A DNA stretch of 30,515 bases from Streptomyces novaecaesareae (GTDB taxonomy: Bacteria; Actinomycetota; Actinomycetes; Streptomycetales; Streptomycetaceae), in assembly GCF_000716875.1 (NCBI RefSeq), contig NZ_JNWQ01000082.1:1-30515 (forward strand), in the 5' to 3' direction. Made by a program: the position numbers and the translations under genes. The notes below the pieces were generated by a model. It ran no database searches, was not told the origin of the DNA, and saw only the letters and a program-made list of their open reading frames with translations. Position 1 is the stretch's first letter; the number at the start of each line of letters is the position of its first letter. Positions 8,475-15,903 of this stretch are shown one piece after another.

Positions 8475-9395
8475 TCAGCGGTGGCGGTGGTCGCCCGGGG
8501 TGAGGCGGGGGCCGTAGCGGGGGGCGCGGGCGCCGGTGGCCATGAGGAGACGACAGACCCGGTGGCGGTGCGGGCGGTAGGGCTCCAGCAGCGCGAGCAT
8601 CTGGGCGTCGTCGCTGCGGGGGCGGCCGGCCAGGGCCCAGCCGACCAGGTTGGGCAGGTGGAAGTCGCCGACCGAGACCGCGTCCGGGTCCCCGTTGCTG
8701 CGCTGCAGGGTCTCGGCGGCCGTCCAGACGCCGATGCCCGGGACGGCGGTCAGCCGGGCGAAGGCCTCCTCGTGGCCCATCGCGGAGGCCTCCTCCAGCC
8801 TCGGCGCCAGCCGGACGGCGCGCATGACCGTCGCCGAGCGCTTCGGGTCCACGCCCGCCCGGTGCCACTCCCAGCTCGGTATCCCCGCCCACTCGCGGGC
8901 CGACGGCGCCACCCGCATCCCCTCGGCCGGGCCCGGCGCCGGGGTGCCGAAGTCCCGTAGCAGGGTGCGCCAGGCCCGGTAGGCCTCGTCGGTGGTGACC
9001 TTCTGCTCCAGGACCGCCGGGACGAGCGACTCCAGCACCAGGCCGGTCCGCGTCAGCCGCACCCCCGCGGTACGGCGCTGGGCCTCCCGCAGCGGGCCGG
9101 GCGGCAGCACCAGCGCCTGCGGGTCGTCCTCGGCGCCCAGCAGCGCGGGAAGACGGTCGAGCAGCCAGCCGGCGCCCGGGCCCCAGGCCGTCGCCTCGAT
9201 CTCACCCGCGCCGGGGTGCGGCAGCACCCGCAGGGTGCCGATGCCCGCCGGGGTGCGGGAGGCGCGCCAGACGGCACCGTCACCGGTGGTGCGGTACGCC
9301 GGGTCGGCGGGGCCGCGGCGCAGCGGTAGCAGGGTCCGGGCCGTGTCCAGCGGGAAGCCCGGCCGCCAGCGCCGTACCGCCTCGCCGCCCGTCAC
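8475..9395 (-). CDS. AlkA-like DNA-3-methyladenine glycosylase (HhH-GPD)
   Basis: A 306-residue protein of the HhH-GPD base excision repair superfamily, which removes alkylated bases from DNA. The helix-hairpin-helix is VPGIGVWTA (218-226). The expected catalytic aspartate is D244 in VSVGDFHLPN. LEQKVTTDEAYRAWRTLL (129-146) is the typical helix at the start of the glycosylase core. The first 110 residues match the N-terminal substrate domain of AlkA only loosely. GTG 9395 is fixed by AGGAGG seven bases upstream. The gene is convergent with fbiB (25 bases apart, no clear terminator). It starts about 55 bases after the stop of the amidase gene. Confidence 0.85.
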   Translation of the reverse strand: MTGGEAVRRWRPGFPLDTARTLLPLRRGPADPAYRTTGDGAVWRASRTPAGIGTLRVLPHPGAGEIEATAWGPGAGWLLDRLPALLGAEDDPQALVLPPGPLREAQRRTAGVRLTRTGLVLESLVPAVLEQKVTTDEAYRAWRTLLRDFGTPAPGPAEGMRVAPSAREWAGIPSWEWHRAGVDPKRSATVMRAVRLAPRLEEASAMGHEEAFARLTAVPGIGVWTAAETLQRSNGDPDAVSVGDFHLPNLVGWALAGRPRSDDAQMLALLEPYRPHRHRVCRLLMATGARAPRYGPRLTPGDHRHR

Positions 9396-9450
9396 GCTGT
9401 CGCCTCCTGTGCCGCCTGGGGATAGGAACGATACGCGGACCGCCGGGGCG

Positions 9451-10602
9451 TCAGGAGGCCTGGAGGCGGGCGGCCGCCGTACGGAGGGCGGGGAGCCGGG
9501 CGTAGAGGGCGCCACCGGGGCACTCGGTGGTGAAGCCGTCGCGGTGGCCGGAGATCGCGTCGAAGTCGACGACGGTGCCCTTGGGGTAGCGGCTGGCGTC
9601 GGAGCTCGACGTGAGCTTGGTGCGGCCGTCGGCGGGGCGGCCGGTGAGGCCGAGCTTCCAGGCGGCGACGGCGGCGAGGCCGTCGAGGAGGGGCTGGGGC
9701 GGCTGGTCGTCGACGAAGGTGCCGATCGCCGCGATGCCGGAGGAGTCGGTGTTGAAGCCGAAGGTGTGGGCGCCGTGGACGGGCAGCTCGACACCGCCCG
9801 CGCGGCCCTCGTAGACCGTGCCGCACCGGTCGACCAGGAAGTTGTAGCCGATGTCCCGCCAGCCGCTGGTCTTGACGTGGTACTGGTGGATCGCCCGGAT
9901 CACGCGGGGGGCGTCGTCGCAGGCGTAGTCGGTGGCGGTGTCGGTGTGGTGGACGAAGATCTCGCGGACCGGGCCGGTGTACTCGGGGGTCTGCTCGCCC
10001 GGCGACTCCTCGGCGCCCCAGCCGGCCCGGGTGACGATCGCCGGACGCGGGGCCTGGTGGCCGTCGGCGGCCCCGGCGGGCCCTGACGGTTCGGCGGGTG
10101 CGGCGGGTTCGGCGGGCAGGGTCCGTACGGCCGCCGGTGCGGCGGCGCCGCGGCCCGGGTCGACGAGGTCGAGCCGCAGGGCGGGCGGCGGTCCGGCGGG
10201 GCCGGGCCGGACGTCGACGGCGACGCCGTCGCTGCGGCCGGTCCACAGGGGTGCGGTGGCGCCGTGCGGCGCGTGGTCGGGGCCGTCCTCGGCGTCGGAC
10301 TCCAGCCGGTGCCAGTCGCTCCAGCGGCCGGTGTCCGCGTCCCGGGTGCGGACCCGGACCACGGCGCCGGCCAGCGCGTCCGGCGGGCCGTCCCAGCCGA
10401 CGCCGAGGAGTTCGAACGGCCGGGTGCCGCGCGCCGCGAGACCGTGGCCGTCCGGGAGCGGGAGCGAGGTGGTCGAACCGCCGCCGGGGAAGTCGTGGCG
10501 CCGCAGGCCCGGCGGGTCGGCGGCGGAGGCCGCGGAGGCGGGCTGGAGGAGCAGGACGGCGGTGCAGCCGGCCAGCAGGGCGGCTGGTGGTGAAAGGCGC
10601 AT
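9451..10602 (-). CDS. Secreted PGRP-type N-acetylmuramoyl-L-alanine amidase
   Basis: A 383-residue exported zinc amidase that should cut the bond between N-acetylmuramic acid and L-alanine in peptidoglycan. Residues 1 to about 27 form a signal peptide (hydrophobic run from P5 to L19, Ala-X-Ala type cleavage near residue 26). Residues about 30-180 are a Pro/Ala-rich spacer of unknown role. The amidase-2/PGRP domain follows from RAGWGAEES (192-200), with zinc ligands H218 in FVHHTDT, H353 in SGHRDG and C361 in TECPGG. GYNFLVDRCGTVYEGRAGG (252-270) is the family signature. ATG 10602 is chosen because it begins the signal peptide; upstream codons are in non-coding sequence. It is divergent from the TIGR03089 gene. 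Confidence 0.9.
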   Translation of the reverse strand: MRLSPPAALLAGCTAVLLLQPASAASAADPPGLRRHDFPGGGSTTSLPLPDGHGLAARGTRPFELLGVGWDGPPDALAGAVVRVRTRDADTGRWSDWHRLESDAEDGPDHAPHGATAPLWTGRSDGVAVDVRPGPAGPPPALRLDLVDPGRGAAAPAAVRTLPAEPAAPAEPSGPAGAADGHQAPRPAIVTRAGWGAEESPGEQTPEYTGPVREIFVHHTDTATDYACDDAPRVIRAIHQYHVKTSGWRDIGYNFLVDRCGTVYEGRAGGVELPVHGAHTFGFNTDSSGIAAIGTFVDDQPPQPLLDGLAAVAAWKLGLTGRPADGRTKLTSSSDASRYPKGTVVDFDAISGHRDGFTTECPGGALYARLPALRTAAARLQAS

Positions 10603-10689
10603 AGACCGGATCGTCGCCGCAAACCGGACCGCTCGCCACGCCGCCCCGCGCCCGTTCGGCCGCCCCTCCCGGCCTCCCACTCGAAGGCC

Positions 10690-10706
10690 GTAGGCTGGGG
10701 CGCACC
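10690..10706 (+). promoter_or_regulatory. Possible -10 element of the TIGR03089-LCP transcript
   Basis: TAGGCT (10690-10695) lies 11 bases before ATG 10707, a spacing often seen for near-leaderless streptomycete transcripts. I see no good -35 element, and the ribosome site (GGGGCG) is weak. The 104-base divergent region also has to hold the promoter of the amidase gene, which I could not place. Confidence 0.3.
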
Positions 10707-11498
10707 ATGACTGCGCCTTTCGCTGCCGATGCCCGCACCCCCGTCGAGCTGCTGCACGCATTCCTGCGCGGCGGCACCCCTTCGGTCGATCCCGCGGCCC
10801 CGCTGGTCACCTTCTACGACGACGCCACCGGCGAACGGGTGGAGCTGTCCGCCCGGACCTTCGACAACTGGGTGGCCAAGACCGCCAACCTCCTTCAGGA
10901 CGAGCTGAACGCCGGCCCCGACGACCGGGCCGCACTGCTGCTGCCCGCCCACTGGCAGAGCGCCGTCTGGCTGCTCGCCTGCTGGTCGGTCGGGGTGACG
11001 GCGGTGCCGGCCGGCGACCCGGCCGCCGCCGACCTGGTGGTCAGCGGCCCGGACGGGCTGGAGGCCGCGCAGGCCTGCGAGGGCGAGCGGGTCGCGCTCG
11101 CGCTGCGCCCGCTCGGCGGCCGCTTCCCGCAGCGCCCGGACGGTTTCCTCGACTACGCCGCCGAGGTGCCCGGCCAGGGCGACCGCTTCGCGCCGTACTC
11201 CCCCGTCGCCCCGGACGGGCAGGCGCTGGAGACCTCGGTGGACGGGCTGCCGCTGAAGCTGACGGGCGAACAGACCGTCGCGCTGGCCCGGGAGGGGGCG
11301 GTCCGGCTCGGGCTGAAGCCCGGCGACCGGGTGCTGTCCACCCGCTCGTTCGACGACTGGGCGGGCCTGGAGGCCGGCCTGCTGGCGCCGCTGGCGGCCG
11401 GTGCCTCGGTGGTGCTGTGCCGCAACTCGCAGGGGCTGGACGCCGCGCAGTGGGAGAAGCGGACCGAATCCGAACGGGTGACACTGCGCCTCGGGTAA
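10707..11498 (+). CDS. TIGR03089 family protein (truncated AMP-binding enzyme-like)
   Basis: A 263-residue protein matching the actinobacterial TIGR03089 family. The sequence recalls the N-terminal part of acyl-CoA synthetases / adenylating enzymes: VTFYDDATGERVELSARTF near the start, then the region of DDRAALLLPAHWQSAVWLLACWSVGVTAVP (about 72-101). The P-loop and C-terminal subdomain of real adenylating enzymes are missing, so it is probably not catalytically competent. The function is unknown. It sits 36 bases before an LCP ligase gene on the same strand, so the two may be co-transcribed and the protein may serve envelope assembly; that link is inferred from position only. Confidence 0.82.
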   Translation: MTAPFAADARTPVELLHAFLRGGTPSVDPAAPLVTFYDDATGERVELSARTFDNWVAKTANLLQDELNAGPDDRAALLLPAHWQSAVWLLACWSVGVTAVPAGDPAAADLVVSGPDGLEAAQACEGERVALALRPLGGRFPQRPDGFLDYAAEVPGQGDRFAPYSPVAPDGQALETSVDGLPLKLTGEQTVALAREGAVRLGLKPGDRVLSTRSFDDWAGLEAGLLAPLAAGASVVLCRNSQGLDAAQWEKRTESERVTLRLG

Positions 11499-11534
11499 CC
11501 CCCGGCCCCGGCCCGGCGGGTAGGGATCGCTGCC

Positions 11535-12863
11535 ATGGCCGAGGACGACACCGAGCACCCCCCGACCGCCACTCCCCCGACGAAGAACCCCCCGAACGAC
11601 CCCCCGACGAACCGTCCCCCCGGGGACGCTCCCCCGCCGGACGATCCTCCGGGCGGGACCGGACGCCCGCGCAGGCGCCGGCGGTGGCTGATGATCACCG
11701 CCGGCGTCGTCGCATTCCTGCTGGTCGCCGGCGGGGTGCTGCTCTGGATCGCCTACCGCAAGCTGGACGGCAACATCCGCACCGACTCGACCACCGACCG
11801 GCTGCTCGCCGAGCTGGAGGCCGAGCGGCCCAGCCGCACCGCCGGGGCGCGGGGCGCCGAGAACATCCTGCTGATCGGCAGCGACGACCGCTCCGGCGCG
11901 AACGGCTCCTACGGCGGCGAGGCCGGCACCCAGCGCTCGGACACCACGATCCTGCTGCACCTGTCGGCCGACCGGAACCACGCGACGGCGGTCTCCGTCC
12001 CGCGCGACGTCATGGTCTCCGTCCCCGCCTGCGAGAAGCCGGACGGCACCCGCAGCAAGCCGGGGCTGATGCAGTTCAACTGGGCCTTCGAGACGGGCGG
12101 CCCGGCCTGCTCGATCCGGACCGTCGAGCAGCTGAGCGGGATCCGCATCGACCACTACGTGATCCTCGACTTCAGCGGCTTCAAGACGATGGTGGACGCG
12201 ATCGGCGGGGTCGAGGTGTGCGTGCCGCAGCCGATCCACGACAAGGACGCCAAGCTCGACCTGCCCGCCGGCCGGCAGACCCTGCACGGCGAGCAGGCGC
12301 TCGGCTACGTCCGGGCCCGGGAGAGCCTGGGCGACGGCAGCGACACCCAGCGGATGGGCCGTCAGCAGCAGTTCCTGGCCGCGCTGATCCGCAAGGTGGA
12401 GTCGCAGGGGGTGCTGCTGAACCCGGCGCGGCTGTGGCCGGTGCTGGACGCGGCGACCTCCTCGGTCCGGGCGGACGGCGGGCTGTCCTCGCTCGGCGCG
12501 CTGTACGACCTCACCCAGGACCTGCGGGGCATCCCCACCTCCGACGTGGTCTTCCTGACCGCTCCGCGCCGCCCGTACCGCTACGACTCGGACCGGGACG
12601 AGTTCGTGCAGCCGCAGACCACCCAGCTGTTCACGGCGCTGCGGGACGACCGGCCGGTCGCGGTCCGCCCGCCCGGGTCGACGCCCTCGCCGAGCGCGGG
12701 CCCGGCCGCGGGGCAGGGCTCGGATCCGAGCCCTGGTGCCGACTCGGCCGAGGCGGCGATGGCAACAGCGACGGCGACGAAAGCGACGGCGTCACCCTCG
12801 GCGGGCGCCTCTCCCACCTTCGAGGGACGCACCGCCGACGTGGACGCCTGCGCGCAGCACTGA
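11535..12863 (+). CDS. LCP family glycopolymer ligase (first of three)
   Basis: LytR-CpsA-Psr (LCP) proteins attach undecaprenyl-linked glycopolymers such as teichoic acids to peptidoglycan on the outer face of the membrane. The 442 residues comprise a Pro-rich cytoplasmic tail (1-44), a basic patch RPRRRRR (44-50), one transmembrane helix (52-72) and the LCP domain (about 108-290). Key motifs are LLIGSDDRS (112-120), RSDTT (134-138), SVPRDVMVSVP (154-164), GGVEVCVPQ (224-232), and GYVRARE followed by the QRMGRQQQF segment (272-280). A low-complexity Ala/Ser/Pro tail ends in DVDACAQH. The extracytoplasmic part has exactly four cysteines (166, 192, 229, 439). AGGGA lies about ten bases before the ATG. 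Confidence 0.92.
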   Translation: MAEDDTEHPPTATPPTKNPPNDPPTNRPPGDAPPPDDPPGGTGRPRRRRRWLMITAGVVAFLLVAGGVLLWIAYRKLDGNIRTDSTTDRLLAELEAERPSRTAGARGAENILLIGSDDRSGANGSYGGEAGTQRSDTTILLHLSADRNHATAVSVPRDVMVSVPACEKPDGTRSKPGLMQFNWAFETGGPACSIRTVEQLSGIRIDHYVILDFSGFKTMVDAIGGVEVCVPQPIHDKDAKLDLPAGRQTLHGEQALGYVRARESLGDGSDTQRMGRQQQFLAALIRKVESQGVLLNPARLWPVLDAATSSVRADGGLSSLGALYDLTQDLRGIPTSDVVFLTAPRRPYRYDSDRDEFVQPQTTQLFTALRDDRPVAVRPPGSTPSPSAGPAAGQGSDPSPGADSAEAAMATATATKATASPSAGASPTFEGRTADVDACAQH

Positions 12864-12939
12864 GCGGGATTTCCGGGAATTGCCCGATGCTGAACGGATT
12901 TTGCCTGCGCATTGTTCAGACATGATGCAAGTCACACCC

Positions 12940-12967
12940 GGAACGATTCCCCCATTCGGCTCGTCTA
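12940..12967 (+). promoter_or_regulatory. Sigma-E-like (ECF) promoter of the second LCP gene
   Basis: GGAAC (12940-12944) and CGTCTA (12962-12967) are separated by 17 bases, matching the envelope-stress sigma-E promoters of streptomycetes. Transcription would start near 12974, leaving a leader of about 60 bases with a GCCCGT/ACGGGC hairpin (12982-12997) ahead of the start codon. Just upstream is a CTGAAC/GTTCAG repeat (12890-12895 and 12914-12919). The segment 12870-12960 is noticeably poorer in GC than the neighbouring genes, as expected for a control region. Confidence 0.55.
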
Positions 12968-13035
12968 CTGTGTCCGGATCGGCCCGTCAGAACGGGCGGG
13001 CCGGAGCCGTGACCGGTCGAAGGTAGGGGAGCCCC

Positions 13036-14646
13036 GTGCACGAGGAGCAACCGGAAACCGGCCGGTACCGCGTGGACCCGGCCCCGAGCGTCCCCCGGCA
13101 GCGCCGCCGCCGGGCCGCCGAGGCGCCCGCGGCCCCGGCCGCGGCCGGGGAGGGGGCCGGGGAGGGCCGCCGGGACAACCGGCGGCGGGTGGCCGCCGCC
13201 GCCAAGCGGAACCGGCGCCGACGGGTGCTCAAGTGGACGGCCGGCACCGGCGCCCTGGTGATGGTCGCGGGCTGCGGCGGGGCGTACTACCTGTACCGGC
13301 ACTTCAACGACAATCTGACCTCGGTCAAGGTCCAGCTGGGCGACGAGGCGGAGCGCCCCAAGGCCGCCGGGGACGCGCTGAACGTCCTGGTGATCGGCAC
13401 CGACAGCCGGGAGGGCCTCGGGCGCCAGTACGGCGACGAGGGCAGCACCGGGCACGCCGACACCACGCTGCTGTTCCACATCTCCAAGGACCGCTCCAAC
13501 GCGACGGTGGTCAGCCTCCCGCGCGACCTGATGGTGCCGATCCCGGAGTGCCAGAGCGCCACGGGCAAGAAGATCCCGGGCACGGCGCGGGACATGTTCA
13601 ACAACAGCCTCGGCCAGGGAGGGCGCGACGCGGGCTGCACCTGGAAGACCGTCGAGAAGAACACCGGGATCCGGGTCGACCACTTCGTGCAGGTCAACTT
13701 CGAGGCGGTGAAGACGCTCTCCACCGCGGTCGGCGGGGTCGAGGTCTGCGCCGCCAAGGACATCAACGACTCGGACTCCCACCTCAAGATGAGCAAGGGC
13801 CGGCACGTCGTCCAGGGCGAGGAGGCGCTGGCCTTCGTCCGCACCCGGCACGCCGTCGGCTTCGGCGGCGACCTCTCCCGGATCCCGCTGCAGCAGCAGT
13901 TCATCAGCTCGATGATCCGCAAGATCAAGAGCGACGACACCCTGACCAGCCCGACCAAGCTCTACAAGCTCGCGGACGCCGCCACCAAGGCGCTCACCGT
14001 GGACGACGGCATCGGCAGCGTGGACAAGCTCAAGGACCTCGCGCTGGACATCAGCAAGGTGGAGACCAAGAACATCACCTTCGCCACCGTGCCCGTCCTG
14101 GATGACCCCCAGGACAAGGACCGGGTGATCTTCAGGCAGCCGGACGCCCAGCAGGTGTTCGCGATGATCGCGGGCGACCGCTCGCTGACCGAGACGGCCG
14201 CGCCGCCGGCCGCCGAGACCACCGCCCCGGCCGCCCCCGCACCGCCCGCGCCGACCGCCACCACCCCGGCGGTGGACACCAAGGGCGTCCAGGTGACGGT
14301 GCGCAACGGGAGCGGCAAGCGCGGACAGTCCGGGCCGACCGTGGAGAAGCTCAAGGCGAAGGGCTTCGCCCTGGCCGCCGTCGGCAGCGACGCGCCGGCG
14401 GCGGCGGGCACCACGGTCTCCTACCCGGCCGGCCAGGAGGCCGCGGCCACCGCCCTGGCCACCGCCCTCGGACTGCCGGGCGACGCCGTCCGGCCGGCCG
14501 CGAAGACGGACCCGAAGGGCGGGCTGCTGCTGGTGCTCGGCAAGGACGTCCTGGCCGCGCCCGCCGGCCCGGCGGCGGTGCCCACCGAGGCGCCGGAGGA
14601 CCTGCAGCGGGTGCAGGCGGACGACGTCGACGTCTGCGCCAAGTAG
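13036..14646 (+). CDS. LCP family glycopolymer ligase with LytR_C domain (second of three)
   Basis: A 536-residue LCP protein. Residues 1-65 are a basic, Ala/Pro-rich cytoplasmic tail. The membrane helix is about 66-88, and the LCP domain about 115-310 has VLVIGTDSREG (117-127), HADTTLLF (140-147), SLPRDLMVPIP (160-170) and FVRTRH followed by the LQQQFISSMIRK segment. After a Pro/Ala/Thr-rich linker, residues about 410-500 form a LytR_C domain (VQVTVRNGSGKRGQSGPTVE), a module of unknown role found at the C-terminus of many LCP proteins. The last residues DVDVCAK repeat the end of the previous LCP protein. Extracytoplasmic cysteines are 172, 201, 238 and 534. GTG 13036 is chosen because GGGGA lies five bases upstream. 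The gene follows the first LCP gene by 172 bases but has its own sigma-E-like promoter. Confidence 0.92.
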   Translation: MHEEQPETGRYRVDPAPSVPRQRRRRAAEAPAAPAAAGEGAGEGRRDNRRRVAAAAKRNRRRRVLKWTAGTGALVMVAGCGGAYYLYRHFNDNLTSVKVQLGDEAERPKAAGDALNVLVIGTDSREGLGRQYGDEGSTGHADTTLLFHISKDRSNATVVSLPRDLMVPIPECQSATGKKIPGTARDMFNNSLGQGGRDAGCTWKTVEKNTGIRVDHFVQVNFEAVKTLSTAVGGVEVCAAKDINDSDSHLKMSKGRHVVQGEEALAFVRTRHAVGFGGDLSRIPLQQQFISSMIRKIKSDDTLTSPTKLYKLADAATKALTVDDGIGSVDKLKDLALDISKVETKNITFATVPVLDDPQDKDRVIFRQPDAQQVFAMIAGDRSLTETAAPPAAETTAPAAPAPPAPTATTPAVDTKGVQVTVRNGSGKRGQSGPTVEKLKAKGFALAAVGSDAPAAAGTTVSYPAGQEAAATALATALGLPGDAVRPAAKTDPKGGLLLVLGKDVLAAPAGPAAVPTEAPEDLQRVQADDVDVCAK

Positions 14647-14652
14647 CGGGCC

Positions 14653-14670
14653 CCTCCAGTAGTACGGAGG
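14653..14670. terminator. Weak hairpin between convergent LCP and glycosyltransferase genes
   Basis: CCTCC (14653-14657) and GGAGG (14666-14670) form a 5-bp stem, extendable by two pairs past a bulged A. It lies seven bases after the LCP stop and 31 before the end of the convergent gene. There is no T-tract, so termination is likely but not strongly supported. Confidence 0.35.
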
Positions 14671-14701
14671 CTCCCTCCGCCCTGCGGCGCCCCGCTCCGG
14701 G

Positions 14702-15742
14702 TCAGCGGGCCTTGGAGAGCATGTTCTTCGAGGCCGGCCCGACGCTGCCGATCACCCGGCGCGCCAGCGAGCGCGGCGAGGTGAGGAAGCCGAAGCCCCA
14801 GCTGAGGTGCATGGTCGCGAAGGCCACCGGCAGCAGCGCCCGCGCCTTGAACGACAGGCCGCGGCCCTCGACCGCGGCGCCGCCGACGATGCCCAGCACG
14901 TACGCGCCGGGCACCGCGAGGAACGCCGGGTGGACGGCGACGCCGAGCACCAGCCCGAGGGTGAACGCCAGCAGCGCGGTCGGCGGGGCGAGGTAGCGCA
15001 GGTTGACCGAGCCGCGGTGGTAGCGGGTGACCACCCGGCGCCAGCGGCCGTAGTCCTTGTACTGCTTGGCCAGCGCCCGCACCGAGGGCCGGGGCCGGTA
15101 GGTCACCTTGAGCTGCGGGGTGAACCAGACCAGGCCGCCGTCCTGGCGGATCCGGTAGTTCAGCTCCCAGTCCTGGGCGCGGATGAACTCCTCGTTGTAG
15201 CCGCCGAGCTTCTCCAGCACCTCGCGGCGGAACACGCCGAGGTAGACGGTGTCCGCCGGGCCGGCCAGGCCGCCGGTGTGGAAGGCCGCGTTGCCGACAC
15301 CGATCTTGGAGGTCATCGCGGCGGCGACCGCGTGCTCCCACTCGGTCTCGCCCTCGGCGTGCATGATGCCGCCGACGTTGGCCGCCTCCATCTCGCCGAG
15401 CAGCCGGACCGCGGTCGTGATGTAGCCGGGGGTGAGCAGGCCGTGGCCGTCCACGCGCACCACTATCGGGTGTCTGGAGCCCCGGATCGCGGCGTTCAGC
15501 CCGGCAGGCGTCCGGCCGGTGGGGTTCTCCACCGTCCGCACCCGCGGGTCCTCGGCCACCAGCTCGGCCGCGATCTCGTCGGTGCGGTCGGTCGAGGGGC
15601 CGAGGGCGATCACCACTTCGATCGGCCCGGGGTACTCCTGGTCCAGGATGCGCCGGACCGCCGTGCGCAGGTGACGTTCCTCGTTGAGCACCGGCATGAT
15701 CACGGAAACAGCCGGCAGCTCCTCAGCAGCCTTGGTGTTCAT
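14702..15742 (-). CDS. ExoA-like family 2 glycosyltransferase with C-terminal membrane helices
   Basis: A 346-residue GT-A glycosyltransferase resembling the succinoglycan ExoA branch of family 2. Visible motifs are VSVIMPVLNEERHL (12-25), the conserved NPTGRTPAGLNAAIRGSR (73-90), the DXD-type metal site VRVDGHG (95-101) and the acid/base region RAQDWELNYRI (189-199). Three hydrophobic segments in the last 100 residues anchor it to the membrane. It probably extends a lipid-linked glycan on the cytoplasmic side; the three LCP ligases nearby are candidates to attach such a product to the wall, which is inferred from location. ATG 15742 is preferred; a TTG three codons upstream is also in frame. 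No Shine-Dalgarno is visible. TACGGT eight bases before the ATG could be a -10 for a near-leaderless transcript. Confidence 0.9.
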   Translation of the reverse strand: MNTKAAEELPAVSVIMPVLNEERHLRTAVRRILDQEYPGPIEVVIALGPSTDRTDEIAAELVAEDPRVRTVENPTGRTPAGLNAAIRGSRHPIVVRVDGHGLLTPGYITTAVRLLGEMEAANVGGIMHAEGETEWEHAVAAAMTSKIGVGNAAFHTGGLAGPADTVYLGVFRREVLEKLGGYNEEFIRAQDWELNYRIRQDGGLVWFTPQLKVTYRPRPSVRALAKQYKDYGRWRRVVTRYHRGSVNLRYLAPPTALLAFTLGLVLGVAVHPAFLAVPGAYVLGIVGGAAVEGRGLSFKARALLPVAFATMHLSWGFGFLTSPRSLARRVIGSVGPASKNMLSKAR

Positions 15743-15903
15743 CGGGGCCAACCGTACCGGTGCGGACGGGCCCCCGTCTTGTCCCGGTCTGGGCTGCTGC
15801 GCGCACCTCGCGGCCCGGCACCGGCACTGTGATCAAGGACACCGTACTCCCCCGGTGGCGCGGGCCCGAAACGGGGTGGATCCGGTGCGGATCCGGGGTG
15901 GAT

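Noticed and set aside
12864..13035. Possible terminator after the first LCP gene
   Set aside because: Only a 6-bp repeat with an 18-base loop is present; it fits a regulatory dyad upstream of the sigma-E-like promoter better.
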